Source: SIG440 sp045578305
GTDB taxonomy: Bacteria > Bacillota > Clostridia > Monoglobales > Monoglobaceae
NCBI GenBank assembly: GCA_045578305.1
Contig: JAZNKA010000002.1
Location: 1 to 36,788 of the forward strand
Length of the DNA: 36,788 nt
Direction of reading: 5' to 3'
The notes under the pieces: generated by a model
The model's input: the letters and a program-made list of their open reading frames with translations, nothing else
What the model was told of the DNA's origin: nothing
Database searches by the model: none
Part shown: one piece after another, positions 23,558 through 30,661 of the stretch
Numbering within the stretch: the stretch's first letter is position 1
Layout: each line of letters opens with the position of its first letter
Position numbers and translations under genes: made by a program

Positions 23558-24748
23558 TTAAAATAAGTTTTTTGATGCATATTGGATGAGTGCGCATTTT
23601 TCATTTTTACATTTTTCACATATGACGGCATCAAGCAAAAATGACAGCATTTTGCCCAAAGCCTTGCCCTGTATGCCAAGGTTATCCAAAAGGTCTTTTC
23701 CGGATATTTCAAGCTGAGCGAGCGAAAAACATTCGCCGTTTGCAATGATTTTTTCAAAAATTTCCTCTGCTTTTCCGGCATCAAGAGGATTTTTTGCACG
23801 CACTTTTTCTAAAACAAGCAAAAAGCTATCGCAGCCAATTTCTGAAAGAAGTTTTTTGATTTCGGTTTTCTCAAAGGACAATACAAAATCTGAATATTCG
23901 CTCAAAAATATTATATCCCGAACGGTTTTTCGGTCAAGCTTAAGATTTTTAACCGCGGTTTTTGCATCAAAATTGTCAAGCAAAAGCGCCAGTCTTACCG
24001 AAAAAATTTTTTTTGCGCGGCAAAGAAGCCGGGCATTTTCTTTCCATAATACATTATCAAAGTCTTTGTTAAGCCCCAGAATATCCGAAAACACATTGGA
24101 AAAACTGATCAAAACATCAAACGGATTGTCTGCCAGAAGAAGTTTTTCGAATTCGTCGGTTATACGCTCTTTTGCTATGTTTTCAAGAAGTTTTTTGTTG
24201 AAAAAAATTGCTTGTGAGGTATTTTTCTCAATTTCGAAACCCAGCACGGCGGCAAACCGAAGCGCGCGTATATGTCGAAGAGCGTCTTCCGAAAAACGGA
24301 TATCAGGTTCGCCTACACATCTGATTACACCTCTTGAAAGGTCGTCTTGTCCGCCAAACAAATCGATAAGCCCACATTTTTGACTAAAAGCCATAGCGTT
24401 TATGGTGAAGTCGCGCCTTTTAAGGTCGGCAGCGATATTTTTGGAGAAACTGACCGATTGAGGGTGGCGGTTGTCAAGATAGTATCCGTCTGTGCGGAAG
24501 GTGGTTATTTCGACAAATCCACATTCGACTTCTACTGCAATTGTGCCGTGCTTTATCCCGACCGAAAGGGTTTTGCGGTCTTTAAATATGCCAAGGATGT
24601 CGTCGGGCAGGGCGGAGGTTGTGATGTCCCAGTCTTTTGGGGATTTTTCAAGCAGCATATCCCGCACACATCCACCGACAACAAAGGCTTCAAAGCCTGC
24701 AGCTTCTATTTTTGAAATTATTTCTTGAACAAATACAGGGATGATCAT
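23558..24748 (-). CDS. cca: CCA tRNA nucleotidyltransferase (or poly(A) polymerase family)
   Basis: A class II nucleotidyltransferase of 396 residues. The motif FVVGGCVRDMLL near residue 24 is followed by DWDITTSALPDDI with the catalytic DxD pair, then by RRDFTINAMAFS and the RFAEDALR-like segment FSEDALRHIRALRFA. The C-terminal part (about 250-396) is helical. It may add CCA to tRNA 3' ends or repair them; most tRNA genes in this window already encode CCA, which would make it a repair enzyme. Its ATG overlaps the stop of the preceding ATPase-like gene (ATGA). Confidence 0.92.
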   Translation of the reverse strand: MIIPVFVQEIISKIEAAGFEAFVVGGCVRDMLLEKSPKDWDITTSALPDDILGIFKDRKTLSVGIKHGTIAVEVECGFVEITTFRTDGYYLDNRHPQSVSFSKNIAADLKRRDFTINAMAFSQKCGLIDLFGGQDDLSRGVIRCVGEPDIRFSEDALRHIRALRFAAVLGFEIEKNTSQAIFFNKKLLENIAKERITDEFEKLLLADNPFDVLISFSNVFSDILGLNKDFDNVLWKENARLLCRAKKIFSVRLALLLDNFDAKTAVKNLKLDRKTVRDIIFLSEYSDFVLSFEKTEIKKLLSEIGCDSFLLVLEKVRAKNPLDAGKAEEIFEKIIANGECFSLAQLEISGKDLLDNLGIQGKALGKMLSFLLDAVICEKCKNEKCALIQYASKNLF

Positions 24749-25596
24749 AACTTGAAAATCTCCAAATCTTCCAGCTTATTTACAACTTTTTGCAACACAT
24801 CTTCAAGAGTGATGTCGGCAAAGGTTTCGTCGTAATAGTATGTTGTTGGAACATACGGCACAGTCGAACGAAAGCTGTTGATTGCACCCGGAACTTCCTT
24901 TGGCAAAACTATGTCAAAACGATTGCCGCTTTTAAGGGGAGTATATTTAATTGAGCCGTTCATATGGTCTGCAGATTTTCGTGCAACCTGAATGGACAGT
25001 GCGACCATCGTTGCAAACGAGCGATCGTTTATGTCACGGGGAAGACATACCGAATCCGAGAACGCTGCGTCGATTATTTCGGGGTTTATGGGGTTGCCGT
25101 TGTCCCTGATATGAAAGACGAAGTTGTCTTTGTTTTCGGTGACAGAAATCAAAATTTTAAGCGGAGTTTTTTTCTTTTCGGGTCGACCTTTAAGCAGACA
25201 GTAAAGAATATTCAGGATGATAAGCTCAAACTTGGTTTTTTTGACAAGGATTGAAAGTGGCTGTTTTGAATTTACGCGGCACTCGGTCACAACGGGCGAA
25301 TATGAGGCAACGGTTTTCGAAAAGCGTGCGGCTATTTCTTCGATCATATTCTCAATTTCAAAGCTTTCAAGGCGGTCATCGTCGGTGGTGTCAGGCTGTG
25401 CAAGGAACGTCATCATATTGGACAAACGATTCAATTGAATTGCACAAAGCTTAAGTGTGTTAACATTTTTCTGACCATTGACGGTCAAAGACTCTTCCAT
25501 TTCTATAGAAATGGAAGAGTTATAGACTAAAAGTGAAGTGTTTTTGAATGCAACTGCCATAGAGAGAGTAATATTTTCGTCAAAAATCAATGCCAT
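24745..25596 (-). CDS. Degenerate histidine-kinase-like ATPase
   Basis: A soluble 283-residue protein. The second half resembles a GHKL ATPase: an N-box-like helix (ELIILNILYCLLKG at 124-137) and a G1 box DNG at 165-167. The second Asn of the N-box is replaced by Cys and no G2 glycine loop (GxGL) follows, so ATP binding may be lost. The first 70 residues look like a dimerisation helix pair but contain no histidine in the phosphoacceptor position. No transmembrane segment or response regulator is nearby. The start at 25596 fits AAAAGGA 9 bases upstream; an ATG at 25605 abuts it. It is translationally coupled to cca by an ATGA overlap. Confidence 0.75.
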   Translation of the reverse strand: MALIFDENITLSMAVAFKNTSLLVYNSSISIEMEESLTVNGQKNVNTLKLCAIQLNRLSNMMTFLAQPDTTDDDRLESFEIENMIEEIAARFSKTVASYSPVVTECRVNSKQPLSILVKKTKFELIILNILYCLLKGRPEKKKTPLKILISVTENKDNFVFHIRDNGNPINPEIIDAAFSDSVCLPRDINDRSFATMVALSIQVARKSADHMNGSIKYTPLKSGNRFDIVLPKEVPGAINSFRSTVPYVPTTYYYDETFADITLEDVLQKVVNKLEDLEIFKL

Positions 25597-25633
25597 AAAA
25601 ATCATCCTTTTAAAAGTATAAAATTTTTAGATA

Positions 25634-25662
25634 AGTATATCACGAAAACTGCAGATTTTCAA
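25634..25662 (-). promoter_or_regulatory. Promoter of the ATPase-like/cca operon
   Basis: On the minus strand, TTGAAA (25657-25662), a 17-base spacer and TATACT (25634-25639), 38 bases before the start at 25596. Confidence 0.7.
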
Positions 25663-25795
25663 TACGGGCAAACGGGAAAACGTCGTTTTTGAATAAAAAA
25701 TTCGACTTCAAGACCGAGCAAACGAGAGTAAAAAAGAGAAAAACAAAGAAAAACGGACCTTTAAATATGCTAAATTAAATTTTTGAAAAAAATGC

Positions 25796-25824
25796 TTGAC
25801 AAAAGAAAAAAAAGGTATTATAAT
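25796..25824 (+). promoter_or_regulatory. Promoter of rplM-rpsI
   Basis: Consensus TTGACA (25796-25801), a 17-base spacer and TATAAT (25819-25824). It gives a leader of about 115 bases. Confidence 0.85.
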
Positions 25825-25830
25825 GGTCTA

Positions 25831-25940
25831 TGCTGCATCGGGGAAACCGATGCAAGTAAAAAATTTCAGATTGCAGACTGTGGGCAAATGCACACAGACC
25901 TTGTGTTCATCTGCTCATAGTCTGAAATAATCTCAGGAGG
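25831..25940 (+). ncRNA. L13 leader RNA (ribosomal protein autoregulatory leader)
   Basis: The leader of rplM contains a first hairpin GCATCGG-GGAAA-CCGATGC (25834-25852, approximate) and then a larger domain closed by TTTCAGA and TCTGAAA. The larger domain encloses the segment GACTGTGGGCAAATGCACAC and its partner. Its position and the inner GACTGTGGGC motif match the L13 leader of Firmicutes, thought to bind L13 and repress its own operon. The match was made by eye, not with a covariance model. The region 25663-25795 upstream holds no gene. Confidence 0.65.
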
Positions 25941-25947
25941 TACAAAA

Positions 25948-26382
25948 ATGTCAACTTATATGGCAAAAGCAAATGAGCTTGAAAAAAAGTGGTACATCAT
26001 TGATGCAGCAGGAAAGCCCATGGGCCGCGTTGCAGCAAAAGCTGCTGAAATTCTCAGAGGCAAGCACAGACCCGAATTTACTCCCAATGTAAATTGCGGC
26101 GAGTATGTTATCGTTATCAATGCAAAAGACGCTGTTCTTACAGGCAACAAGCTTGATCAGAAGAAGTACTACAGACACACAGGTTACATCGGTCATCTCA
26201 AGGAAGTTTCTTACAGAGAGATGATGGACACGAACCCCGAAAAAGCAATGGAACTTGCAATTGCAGGTATGCTTCCCCACAATACATTGGGCAGACAGGC
26301 ACTTAAGATGCTCAAGGTATACAGAGATGCAAATCACAATCACGAAGCGCAGTCCCCGGTTGAGTGGACAGGCGAAATATAA
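25948..26382 (+). CDS. rplM: 50S ribosomal protein L13
   Basis: A 144-residue ribosomal protein with the L13 motifs KWYIIDAAGKPMGRVA, LRGKHRPEFTPNVNCG, RHTGYIGHLKEV and MLPHNTLGRQALKMLKVY. The ATG follows AGGAGG by 7 bases. It is the first gene of the rplM-rpsI pair, downstream of a leader RNA. Confidence 0.97.
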   Translation: MSTYMAKANELEKKWYIIDAAGKPMGRVAAKAAEILRGKHRPEFTPNVNCGEYVIVINAKDAVLTGNKLDQKKYYRHTGYIGHLKEVSYREMMDTNPEKAMELAIAGMLPHNTLGRQALKMLKVYRDANHNHEAQSPVEWTGEI

Positions 26383-26398
26383 GGGGAGGTAGCGAACA

Positions 26399-26797
26399 AT
26401 GGCAAACACAGTTCAGTATTACGGAACAGGCAGAAGAAAAGAATCTGTTGCAAGGGTTAGATTGGTTCCCGGCACAGGTGTTATTACAATCAACAACAGA
26501 GACATCGACGATTATTTTGGTCTTGAAACACTCAAAACCATCATCCGTCAGCCGCTTGAACTCACAGGCGCTCTTGGCAAGTTTGATGTTTTGGTAAATG
26601 TTAAGGGCGGTGGCTTCACCGGTCAGGCAGGCGCAATCCGTCATGGTATTGCTCGTGCACTTTTGGAAGTTGATTCCGAAACCTTCAGAGCAACCCTTAA
26701 GGCTGCAGGTTACCTCACTCGTGACCCCAGAATGAAGGAAAGAAAGAAATACGGACTCAAAGCTGCTCGTCGTGCACCGCAGTTCAGCAAGAGATAA
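26399..26797 (+). CDS. rpsI: 30S ribosomal protein S9
   Basis: A 132-residue protein with the S9 motifs YYGTGRRKESVARVRLVPG, GGGFTGQAGAIRHGIARALL and the conserved C-terminal end QFSKR that reaches the P-site tRNA. It follows rplM by 16 bases with GGGGAGG as ribosome site. Confidence 0.97.
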   Translation: MANTVQYYGTGRRKESVARVRLVPGTGVITINNRDIDDYFGLETLKTIIRQPLELTGALGKFDVLVNVKGGGFTGQAGAIRHGIARALLEVDSETFRATLKAAGYLTRDPRMKERKKYGLKAARRAPQFSKR

Positions 26798-26814
26798 TTA
26801 TTATCGCATTTTAC

Positions 26815-26841
26815 AAAAGCTCCGCATCCGCGGAGCTTTTT
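26815..26841 (+). terminator. Terminator of rplM-rpsI
   Basis: AAAAGCTCCGC / GCGGAGCTTTT with an ATCC loop and T5. Confidence 0.9.
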
Positions 26842-26867
26842 GTATTTCTTAAATATTTTGACAAGTC

Positions 26868-26896
26868 TTGACTTTTGTCCCAAGATGTAATAAACT
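26868..26896 (+). promoter_or_regulatory. Promoter of the TIM-barrel isomerase gene
   Basis: TTGACT (26868-26873), a 17-base spacer and TAAACT (26891-26896), 39 bases before the ATG. An alternative TTGACA at 26858 has no well-spaced partner. Confidence 0.5.
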
Positions 26897-26935
26897 TAAC
26901 AAAAGCAAGATATCAACAAAATAGGGGGAGAAATT

Positions 26936-27754
26936 ATGAATTTTGGAATGAGAGGGCATGATATAGTTGCCGACAATATAGACGATTTGATAAAGGGTTG
27001 CAACGCACTTGGCGTAAAGTCGCTTCAGTTGGCTCTTAAAATGTCTGTTGCAGGGTTCAAACCCGGAATGTTTTCGCCTTCATATGCAAAGCAGATGTGG
27101 CGTGCGTTCGAGAAAAATGACATAGATATTTCGATACTCAGCTGCTACATAAATCCGTCAAATACAAACAAAGAAGTGCTTAAAGCCGATATGGACTTTT
27201 TTGTCGAGATTCTTAAGTATGCAAAGTTTATGAATGCAGGCATGGTGGCACTTGAGACAGGATATGTCGGCGATTCGTGTATTCCCGAGAAAAATCATAC
27301 CGAAGAGGCGTATCAGTATCTTTTGTCAAATATGCGCAAGCTTTGCGATGCGGCAGAAAAGCTTGGCGTTATGATAGGGATTGAGGGAGTACATCTGTTT
27401 GTAATCAATTCGGCTCAGCGGATGCGCAGACTTCTTGACGATTTGAATTCGCCAAATATTTGTGTTGTGCTTGACCCGTGCAACCTTATAAATATGCAGA
27501 ATTATGAAAATCGCGACGAAATAGTAAGAGAAGCCTTTGAACTTCTGGGCGACGAAATTGCGGTTATTCACCTTAAGGATTTTGTAATTGAAGACGGCAC
27601 GATGAAAGGCGTTTTGCCGGGCAAGGGTATTATGAACACCAAAGAGCTTCTAACTCTTGCAACCGAAACAAAACCCAATATCCCCATTATGCTTGAGGGT
27701 GTTAGGGAAAAAGACTTCGCCGAAGTAAAAGCTACTCTCGAGGCTTTGTTTTAG
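26936..27754 (+). CDS. Sugar phosphate isomerase/epimerase (xylose isomerase-like TIM barrel)
   Basis: A 272-residue AP-endonuclease-2/xylose-isomerase-like TIM barrel. The metal ligand pattern is visible: E in GMVALETGYVGD, E in IGIEGVHLFV, D in CVVLDPCNLIN, H in VIHLKDFV, and E in PIMLEGV. This family covers epimerases and isomerases of sugars and inositols, so the exact substrate is open. GGGGGAG precedes the ATG. It has its own promoter and terminator. A role with the KDG-type kinases in sugar-acid metabolism is possible but unproven. Confidence 0.85.
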   Translation: MNFGMRGHDIVADNIDDLIKGCNALGVKSLQLALKMSVAGFKPGMFSPSYAKQMWRAFEKNDIDISILSCYINPSNTNKEVLKADMDFFVEILKYAKFMNAGMVALETGYVGDSCIPEKNHTEEAYQYLLSNMRKLCDAAEKLGVMIGIEGVHLFVINSAQRMRRLLDDLNSPNICVVLDPCNLINMQNYENRDEIVREAFELLGDEIAVIHLKDFVIEDGTMKGVLPGKGIMNTKELLTLATETKPNIPIMLEGVREKDFAEVKATLEALF

Positions 27755-27767
27755 GAAGTTTACTATG

Positions 27768-27811
27768 CAAAAACCCCCGGCTGTGACAAATTGTCACAGC
27801 CGGGGGTTTTG
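27768..27811. terminator. Bidirectional terminator, boundary of the toxin island
   Basis: A perfect 20-pair stem CAAAAACCCCCGGCTGTGAC / GTCACAGCCGGGGGTTTTG (one base slip at the ends) with a short loop. T-runs are present on both strands, so it ends both the isomerase gene and the minus-strand island. Confidence 0.9.
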
Positions 27812-27824
27812 TATCTTTGATTTT

Positions 27825-28343
27825 TTAGTCAAGAGGAGTGTCCTCTTGAATTACTTCTTCTACAAACAACCCACTATTCAAAATTATTTGTTTTGCCGCT
27901 TCTTCCATTTCGTTGCATCTTATATACATATAGTAATCGTACCCAAATTCAATTTTCAAATCGCCTGTATCGGATAAAAGATTACACCATATCACTTCGC
28001 GCAAAGCCAATCTGACAGCTGTTTCCAATTCATTCAATTCGACACAAAAATTATCGTCTATTCTATTAAAAAGGTCTTTTTCTTTGGCTGAAAAAACAAA
28101 CTCTGCCATATCATCATTTTTTTCTAAACTGCAAAGCATCATTTTTGAAATACCTTTTTCTTTCAGTATTATTTTCACAGCATCAACATAAGAATCCTCA
28201 GTTTGCTTATACTTTGTCTGCGAAAGAACGCCGCCAATAAAAGTTTTTCCGATATCGCTTATTGATGTCCAGTCATTTGCTGTATAATTTCCATTTTTAT
28301 CCCGAAATGTAGGATTATATTTCGTAATGCGATAACAATTCAT
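27825..28343 (-). CDS. Candidate immunity protein of the second toxin cassette
   Basis: I do not recognise the family. The soluble 172-residue protein lacks a signal peptide or membrane segment and is acidic overall. A central stretch (CVELNELETAVRLALREVIW) is helical, and the C-terminus is rich in acidic residues. It starts 1 base after the stop of the displaced toxin tip, with ATAGGTG as ribosome site (ATG at 28343; a GTG at 28352 is less likely). The position directly after a toxin C-terminus is typical of immunity genes in polymorphic toxin loci. Codon use is more AT-rich than in the flanking housekeeping genes, suggesting horizontal origin. Confidence 0.7.
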   Translation of the reverse strand: MNCYRITKYNPTFRDKNGNYTANDWTSISDIGKTFIGGVLSQTKYKQTEDSYVDAVKIILKEKGISKMMLCSLEKNDDMAEFVFSAKEKDLFNRIDDNFCVELNELETAVRLALREVIWCNLLSDTGDLKIEFGYDYYMYIRCNEMEEAAKQIILNSGLFVEEVIQEDTPLD

Positions 28344-28344
28344 A

Positions 28345-28728
28345 TCAGTCACCTATCCTTTTTAATTTTTCGTCATATGTTCCTAATCTGGTTTTTTTGC
28401 TTTTCAAATTTTTAATTGAATCAGCCATTTTCCATACGCCGCCAATATGACTATCTATATCAGGGGTAATGTATTTGTTTGATTTTTTAAATACTGGCTG
28501 TCCATGAGAAAACTGTCCAGTAGCTTCAAAGCCCAATGCTTTTGCAGCTTCAAGCGCCTCTTTTGCAGTCATTGGTTTAGGTCTTTTTACCATCTTATAC
28601 GAGGTTTCGCTATTTTTTATTAACTCCGCTGCATCATCCCCATATTTCGCAACAGACTTCAAGGAATCCCCTGCCTCGTCTATGTACTTGACTCCGCCAA
28701 CTACAGGGAGCAAAGCCAAAGCATCCAA
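28345..28728 (-). CDS. Displaced toxin tip (pre-toxin fragment plus Ntox21-like domain)
   Basis: A 127-residue fragment, not a full toxin. Residues 1-35 (DALALLPVVGGVKYIDEAGD and following) repeat the pre-toxin region of the gene at 28987-30327. Residues 52-127 form a different toxin end with SHGQPVFKKSNKYITPDIDS, SHIGGVWKMADS and TRLGTYDEKLKRIGD, which I recognise as polymorphic toxin type 21 (Ntox21), a predicted nuclease. The only start is TTG at 28728, 5 bases after the immunity stop and without a ribosome site, so it is probably not translated alone. It looks like a stored toxin tip that can be swapped into the full-length gene by recombination through the shared 98 bases. Confidence 0.75.
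   Translation of the reverse strand: MDALALLPVVGGVKYIDEAGDSLKSVAKYGDDAAELIKNSETSYKMVKRPKPMTAKEALEAAKALGFEATGQFSHGQPVFKKSNKYITPDIDSHIGGVWKMADSIKNLKSKKTRLGTYDEKLKRIGD
28628..28725 (-). repeat. 98-base homology block in the displaced toxin tip (copy 1)
   Basis: Aligns without gaps to 29282-29379 in the full-length toxin gene. I count 13 mismatches in 98 bases by eye, and only one in the last 45 bases. It is the likely recombination site for toxin tip exchange. Confidence 0.85.
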
Positions 28729-28733
28729 TGTAA

Positions 28734-28976
28734 TTACTTACTTTGAACAACTTCCCATTTAAATAGTTCTTTAAAATCATTAAAGCATTCTTGGCAAATC
28801 CAATGGTATCTATCTTCTGTTGAGTATGCAAATTCTACAGCGTTGTCAATTTTTTCCGAACAAAACGCACAGTGTTCATGTTCCCAACCCTTTCGATATG
28901 GTTTGAATGACCCTTTTAGTAGTTTCTTTTTATTAAGATAATTCATCTGATTTGTTAAGCGCCAATCGTTATTCAT
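28734..28976 (-). CDS. Candidate immunity protein with two CxxC motifs
   Basis: An 80-residue protein with a zinc-ribbon-like layout: HCAFC near residues 40-44 and WICQEC near 60-65, ending in a FNDFKELFKWE helix. The name of the family is not known to me, but small proteins of this look occur beside polymorphic toxins. It starts 10 bases after the full-length toxin stop with a clear AGGAGG ribosome site, so it most likely neutralises the type 37-like toxin end. The start at 28976 is preferred to longer frames that overlap the toxin. Its stop lies 5 bases before the displaced toxin tip. Confidence 0.72.
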   Translation of the reverse strand: MNNDWRLTNQMNYLNKKKLLKGSFKPYRKGWEHEHCAFCSEKIDNAVEFAYSTEDRYHWICQECFNDFKELFKWEVVQSK

Positions 28977-28986
28977 TTTCAACCTC

Positions 28987-30327
28987 CTATTTTTGCTCAA
29001 TATTTCCATTAGGATATACCCTATAACTATTTCCGTTAGCATCTGTATAATCCCAATGCGGTCCAATGGGTTCTCCGTGATTTAAATCAGAATTCCATTT
29101 TTCCCCTGTTTTAGGATTATACCAGTTACCTTTACCATCAATTGGATCAGATTTACCACGCCATTCAAATCCTTCACCAGGTGATTTCCCTGGATCGTTA
29201 CCCGGATAATTGATTGACCGATCCGCTTCTTTAAATGGCGTTGTTATGTTGGAATTATTGTTATACCCTTTTACAGCCCCCGCCGCATCATCCCCAAACT
29301 TTGCGGCAGCCTTTAAAACATCCCCTGCTTCGTCTATGTACTTGATTCCGCCAACTACAGGGAGCAAAGCCAAAGCATCAAACAAAGTTTGAAACGCGTG
29401 GGTTGGTGACATCTCAAATTTTGTGATATCATATATTATATCACGGATATCAGCCGGCAAATCAAGTCCAAACACTCCCAAGAGCATCTGCCCCAAAGTG
29501 CCCAGCAAGTTGGCATCGTCTGTATAATTCCCTAAAATTACTTGTTTTAAAGAGGTTTGTAAGTAATTTAAAGAGTCTGTGTCACTTTTGTTTTCATTTT
29601 CTCTTTTGACAACAAAAACAGTATTGCCATTTTCGTCCAATACCTCTGCAATGCAGTCACAGTTTGGATGAAAAGGTGCAAGATTTTTGCCTGACTCAGC
29701 CTCGTAAATAGGAAAAACCTTGCCGTCTAAGCCGGTACAATCCTCACAATTGTCTCCATTTGTTCTGATTCGGTAATGGGTATATCCCTTATTCTGATAA
29801 TCCCATAGTACCATATATTGCTCCAACTGTCCAGCACTCGACTTTAAAAAACGATTTAAAGATGATAAGCGTTTTGTCATTACTTTTTGAATTTGAGTTA
29901 CAACCGATTTCGCATCCTTACTCTGCATCATTTGAAGATGCACTTCGTGCCTGATGGCGCTGATAGTACTTTCTTTTGATTGATTTAACTGCTCGTTAAA
30001 CTTCGTTTTGAATTTTTCGCTTCTCCCGCCGTAAGATGAAAGCCTTTTTAAAGTTTTTTGACTTAGGCTGAAATCGTCATAAAAATCAGAAATGTGCTTT
30101 TCTAACTTTGAATTTAAAACATCGTAGGGAAAAATCAAATTGTTCCCGACAGAGTCTCTAAAATCTTGTTCTAAAAACTTTCTATCACTTAAATGGATAT
30201 TTCTTTTCATTTTAGAAATTACTCTTTCTGTATCATTGGGTACAAAAACAGTATACGCATAAGCAATTTCTTTTAAAATATCCGCTTTCAGCCTTTCTGA
30301 CATACTTTCGAACATAGTTTCTGTCAT
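28987..30327 (-). CDS. MuF-type polymorphic toxin with type 37-like C-terminus
   Basis: A 446-residue modular toxin. Residues 1-170 are a charged helical region. Residues 172-226 form a phage Mu F/SPP1 gp7-like head domain with RTNGDNCEDCTGLDGKVF and the PFHPNCDC metal-like motif. Residues 255-352 are a hydrophobic pre-toxin linker (DIRDIIYDI and FDALALLPVVGGIKYIDEAG). Residues 380-446 are the toxin end with GFEWRGKSDPIDGKG, GNWYNPKTGEK and IGPHWDYTDANGNSYRVYP, which I recognise as polymorphic toxin type 37, a predicted RNase. The ATG at 30327 follows AAAGGATG. There is no signal peptide or LXG domain. In known cases MuF toxins are carried in temperate phage virions, but no phage gene is visible here. 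Confidence 0.82.
   Translation of the reverse strand: MTETMFESMSERLKADILKEIAYAYTVFVPNDTERVISKMKRNIHLSDRKFLEQDFRDSVGNNLIFPYDVLNSKLEKHISDFYDDFSLSQKTLKRLSSYGGRSEKFKTKFNEQLNQSKESTISAIRHEVHLQMMQSKDAKSVVTQIQKVMTKRLSSLNRFLKSSAGQLEQYMVLWDYQNKGYTHYRIRTNGDNCEDCTGLDGKVFPIYEAESGKNLAPFHPNCDCIAEVLDENGNTVFVVKRENENKSDTDSLNYLQTSLKQVILGNYTDDANLLGTLGQMLLGVFGLDLPADIRDIIYDITKFEMSPTHAFQTLFDALALLPVVGGIKYIDEAGDVLKAAAKFGDDAAGAVKGYNNNSNITTPFKEADRSINYPGNDPGKSPGEGFEWRGKSDPIDGKGNWYNPKTGEKWNSDLNHGEPIGPHWDYTDANGNSYRVYPNGNIEQK
29282..29379 (-). repeat. 98-base homology block in the full-length toxin (copy 2)
   Basis: Encodes the pre-toxin segment around residues 317-349. Partner of 28628-28725; see the displaced toxin tip. 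Confidence 0.85.
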
Positions 30328-30358
30328 TAAATCATCCTTTCATTTGCCTTTTAATACT

Positions 30359-30364
30359 ATTATA
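30359..30364 (-). promoter_or_regulatory. Possible -10 box of the toxin gene
   Basis: TATAAT on the minus strand, 31 bases before the ATG. A -35 box at standard distance is lacking, but a tandem repeat ACGGACAAA lies just upstream (30375-30391). Confidence 0.35.
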
Positions 30365-30423
30365 GCGCCTAAAAACGGACAAAACGGACAAGTTTTGAAA
30401 AATGACAATTTTTTTGGCAAAGA

Positions 30424-30437
30424 GGGTAGTAAGACTT
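30424..30437 (-). repeat. Copy of the tRNA-Trp 3' end (att-like direct repeat)
   Basis: GGGTAGTAAGACTT is identical to 30667-30680, the T-arm and 3' part of tRNA-Trp. The similarity continues on the left as TTTGGCA with a 2-3 base gap. The rest of the tRNA is absent. A partial tRNA 3' end next to an accessory island is the usual mark left by integration at a tRNA gene. Confidence 0.65.
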
Positions 30438-30445
30438 CAGCAGAC

Positions 30446-30602
30446 AAAGTGCTTTGCACTTTATCTCGCATCAATGTTGAAACGCGTGGCGTTTCAGCCG
30501 ATTTGCAAAATGCTCTCGCATTTTGCAATCCTACGCTACCGATATGCCACCGGCATATCGACTTAACGCTCCGGCACGGGCACGCTCCGCATGCCGTTGA
30601 GC
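30446..30602. repeat. Array of palindromes beside tRNA-Trp
   Basis: Five consecutive hairpins with unrelated stems and tiny loops: AAAGTGC/GCACTTT (30446-30462), TGAAACGC/GCGTTTCA (30478-30496), TTGCAAAATGC/GCATTTTGCAA (30503-30528), CGATATGCC/GGCATATCG (30540-30560), and GCTC-CGGCA/TGCCG-TT-GAGC (30568-30602). The GC content is higher than in the island. Open frames cross it on both strands but are shadows of the palindromes. It resembles short palindromic repeats of Clostridia; the family was not checked. Confidence 0.7.
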
Positions 30603-30623
30603 TCAAGCCTATTATCGCATACC

Positions 30624-30661
30624 CAAACAAAAAAGACACCCGATGGGTGCCCTTTTTGTTT
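30624..30661 (-). terminator. Terminator of tRNA-Trp
   Basis: On the minus strand, AAACAAAAAGGGCACCC pairs with GGGTGTCTTTTTTGTTT around a 3-base loop, and starts at the CCA of the tRNA. Confidence 0.85.

Noticed and set aside
28345..28728. Independent full-length toxin gene
   Set aside because: It begins inside the pre-toxin linker, lacks an N-terminal delivery domain and has no ribosome site before its TTG.
27825..30327. LXG or type VII secreted toxin
   Set aside because: The N-terminus shows a Mu F-like head domain instead of an LXG domain, and no WXG100 or EssC-like gene is nearby.
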